Shown here: positions 62,151 through 64,000 of the stretch, in pieces | How positions within the stretch are numbered: position 1 is the stretch's first letter | Layout: each line of letters opens with the position of its first letter | NCBI GenBank assembly: GCA_006937955.1 | Contig: SSNP01000005.1 | Span: 4,432,480-4,496,479 of the forward strand | Length of the DNA stretch: 64,000 bases | Source of the DNA: Pachypanchax playfairii | Taxonomy: Eukaryota; Chordata; Actinopteri; Cyprinodontiformes; Aplocheilidae | Direction of reading: 5' to 3' | Position numbers and translations under genes: made by a program | The notes under the pieces: model-generated | Seen by the model: only the letters and a program-made list of their open reading frames with translations | Database searches by the model: none | Told to the model about the DNA's origin: nothing

Positions 62151-64000
62151 CCCGCCCCTAAATTACTGTGTTTATTGTGAAAGTAAAATAAATAAATAAA
62201 ATATAAAAAGTTGAAAGGAGCATAAAGGTAATTAAATAAATGTCAGGTTGTTATTTTACTGATTTTGGTTTATTTCATTAGTTGTGCTGCAGAGTTAGTG
62301 TTTATTTAGCAATAAATTCACCAATACATCAGCAGTTGTGCAGAAACATTACTTTTCAAGGTTAAATTGAGGTGCCTACTATAAACACCCATCATACATT
62401 TCAATGCTTTGGTTTGGTTCAAGGAGCAATTTTTTTCAGTTTCAGTGGGAATGTTTGCGATAAATCAACATATAAAATCCTCAACACTTCAAAAACCATA
62501 ATATTTCATCAATTTATTTAAATTTTCTGCTGTTTATCTCAGGGCAACAGTCTTTCAGGAGTTCCCACGTCTCCAGCTTTCCAGTCAAACCAGCCAAGAG
62601 AGAGTTTCTCCAGTAAATCCTGCTTCTGCCTCAAGGTTCTATCTTAGTGAGACATGCTTAGAAAACCTCCATTCTGAAATGTCCAGAAGGTAAATTTCTT
62701 GTGACCAGGTGCCCAAATCTCTTCAAGTGGCTCTTTTCAGTCCAATCTAATCTATGAGATCTAACAGATGACTGAGCCCCTCACACAACCCCTCAGTGTG
62801 AATCCAGACACTCTTCAAGGAAGTTCATTTTAGCTGCTTGTGTTGGCAGTTTCATTTTTCGATAAGGACCGTGACCATAGGTGATGGTTGGATCTGACTT
62901 GGAGTGGCTTATCAACAGATTTTAGTTGTTAAGATGTTTCAGTACAAACTAAACTGCAGTTGAATGGCAGGGCTAGGTGAAATTTTCAATAGAGCATCAT
63001 GCTTCAAACTGTAATCTGTGGCTAGCCTATACACAAAGCATGTTTAAATGTTACAGTGAGACTGTGATGGTAGGCTTTAGTGCAGAGGCAGAAAAAACTT
63101 TAAATGTCTACAGTACACAGACATGCTGCACGAGAGAATGCAAAATAAACTTAATTTAATTAAAGTGTAATACACGTAAAAATAGGCAGGAACACGGGGT
63201 TGTATTAACTCCACAATCAGAAAATAACTTCATATAATAAATGTTTGATTTACGGTATGTAGGAGTTTTTTTTTATTCTAAATGTTTATTTTTTATATTC
63301 CAGCAATGAAAGTGCGTTTGTTTACATAAGTCATGCACTTTTTAATCTTCCACACAAATGATAGGCCAAAATAGGTTTTCACTGTCTTATGAAGAAACTC
63401 CAGCTCAGTTTTAGATAACAACCATGTTACTGTTGTGTTGTGGTTGCTAGGCTGAACACACTTTCACAAGTCACTGTAGAATTTCAGGTTGTAACCTTTG
63501 ACAACTTGTGAAATGAACTTTTCTAATTAGCTATTTTCTCTTTATTGAAGAAGAATCTATGAAACAATTAAATTGCATCTCTTCAGCTGCAGCATTGGGG
63601 GAGGAAATTTAAACAGTTGTAAAAAAAAAAAAATAGTTAAACATGACAGATTCAATAGCTCACACTAGATGAGCAGGTGAAATTTTGACTCATTTCAATG
63701 ATACAAAATTAGAAAACAAGATTATGATAAGAGTGGAAATTATGCAAATGTATTTTGAAAGGTTTTGGGTAAAAATTCACAATGCATGTGTTTTATATTA
63801 TTTTTGAGATGCCAATGTAACAGAAATAATGTTAATCTTTGAAAATAAAGTACAAACACTAAACAAAGTGCTCTTAAACCAAATTTTTAAAAGCTTAAAA
63901 TGTTAATTCATATCAACTCATTTTATTCATAAAGCACTGGTTCCTAACAAAAGTCATTTCAAGTACTTACAGAAATATCTTCAGATATGTTAGTATCATA

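Larger units (their letters stand above)
45315..64000 (+). other. cdh13: cdh13 intron downstream of exon B (5' part only)
   Basis: At least 18.7 kb of intron, with the next exon outside the window; a cadherin-like continuation of EC2 was not seen. It holds a CA-flanked repeat-like block (47171-47370), a GT repeat (47864-47883), a 54-base T run (48098-48151), three copies of one fish repeat family (48303-48693, 54121-54290, 61297-61615), a retroelement-like segment (about 56917-57020) and a GC-rich island (60430-60725). Candidate conserved blocks lie at 49640-50000, 51335-51540, 53405-53600, 58620-59230 and 61920-62150. Stretches 45321-47160, 50010-51330, 51550-53400, 54300-56600, 57030-58610, 59240-60420 and 62160-64000 show only ordinary AT-rich intron with short homopolymers. 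Confidence 0.85.

Noticed and set aside
1..64000. Many open frames of 60-113 codons on both strands
   Set aside because: They lack recognisable domains, sit in AT-rich intron or simple repeat, and are as expected for chance over 64 kb. Only the frames at the two cadherin exons and the LINE tail are supported.
1..64000. CRISPR arrays, tRNA, rRNA or prokaryotic operon features
   Set aside because: No regularly spaced repeats or RNA gene motifs were seen. Splice-site exons and eukaryotic repeats show that this is vertebrate DNA.

Overview
The window is AT-rich vertebrate nuclear DNA, very probably from a teleost fish. It lies almost wholly inside introns of one gene on the + strand, the orthologue of CDH13 (T-cadherin, H-cadherin). 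Only two exons could be supported, 13796-13940 and 45136-45314. They join in frame through a split glycine codon and encode the end of cadherin repeat EC1, the EC1-EC2 calcium linker, and most of EC2. The motif PDKPSPNMFYID separates CDH13 from CDH2, CDH4 and other classical cadherins as I remember them. The fish assignment rests on several interspersed repeat families that I recognise from teleost genomes; that is recall and was not checked by a search.

Layout: 1-13795 is the 3' part of a long intron. It holds a GGTA tetranucleotide array (about 6373-6455) and a minus-strand LINE 3' end with a readable ORF2 C-terminus (11871-12441). Exon A follows at 13796-13940. The complete intron 13941-45135 is 31,195 bases. 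It holds one copy of a common fish interspersed repeat (18550-18818), a CpG-dense patch (25803-25905), two RTE-LINE-like tails 3.7 kb apart (29841-30028 and 33518-33745), a MITE-like element with imperfect inverted ends (34111-34300), a decayed tRNA-like SINE (38008-38130), and several blocks that look like conserved noncoding DNA. Exon B follows at 45136-45314. From 45315 to 64000 is the 5' part of a third long intron. It holds a 54-base T run (48098-48151), three more copies of the fish repeat (48303-48693, 54121-54290, 61297-61615), a retroelement-like block (about 56917-57020), a GC-rich island (60430-60725), one ambiguous base (62006), and more conserved-element-like blocks.

I found no second protein gene, no tRNA or rRNA gene, no CRISPR array, and no clearly new biological system. 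Most short open frames are chance frames in intron or simple repeat. The most useful leads are the CpG-dense patch, the candidate intronic enhancers, the GC-rich island, and the repeats that mark the history of these introns. The candidate regulatory blocks are judged from sequence texture alone and carry low confidence.
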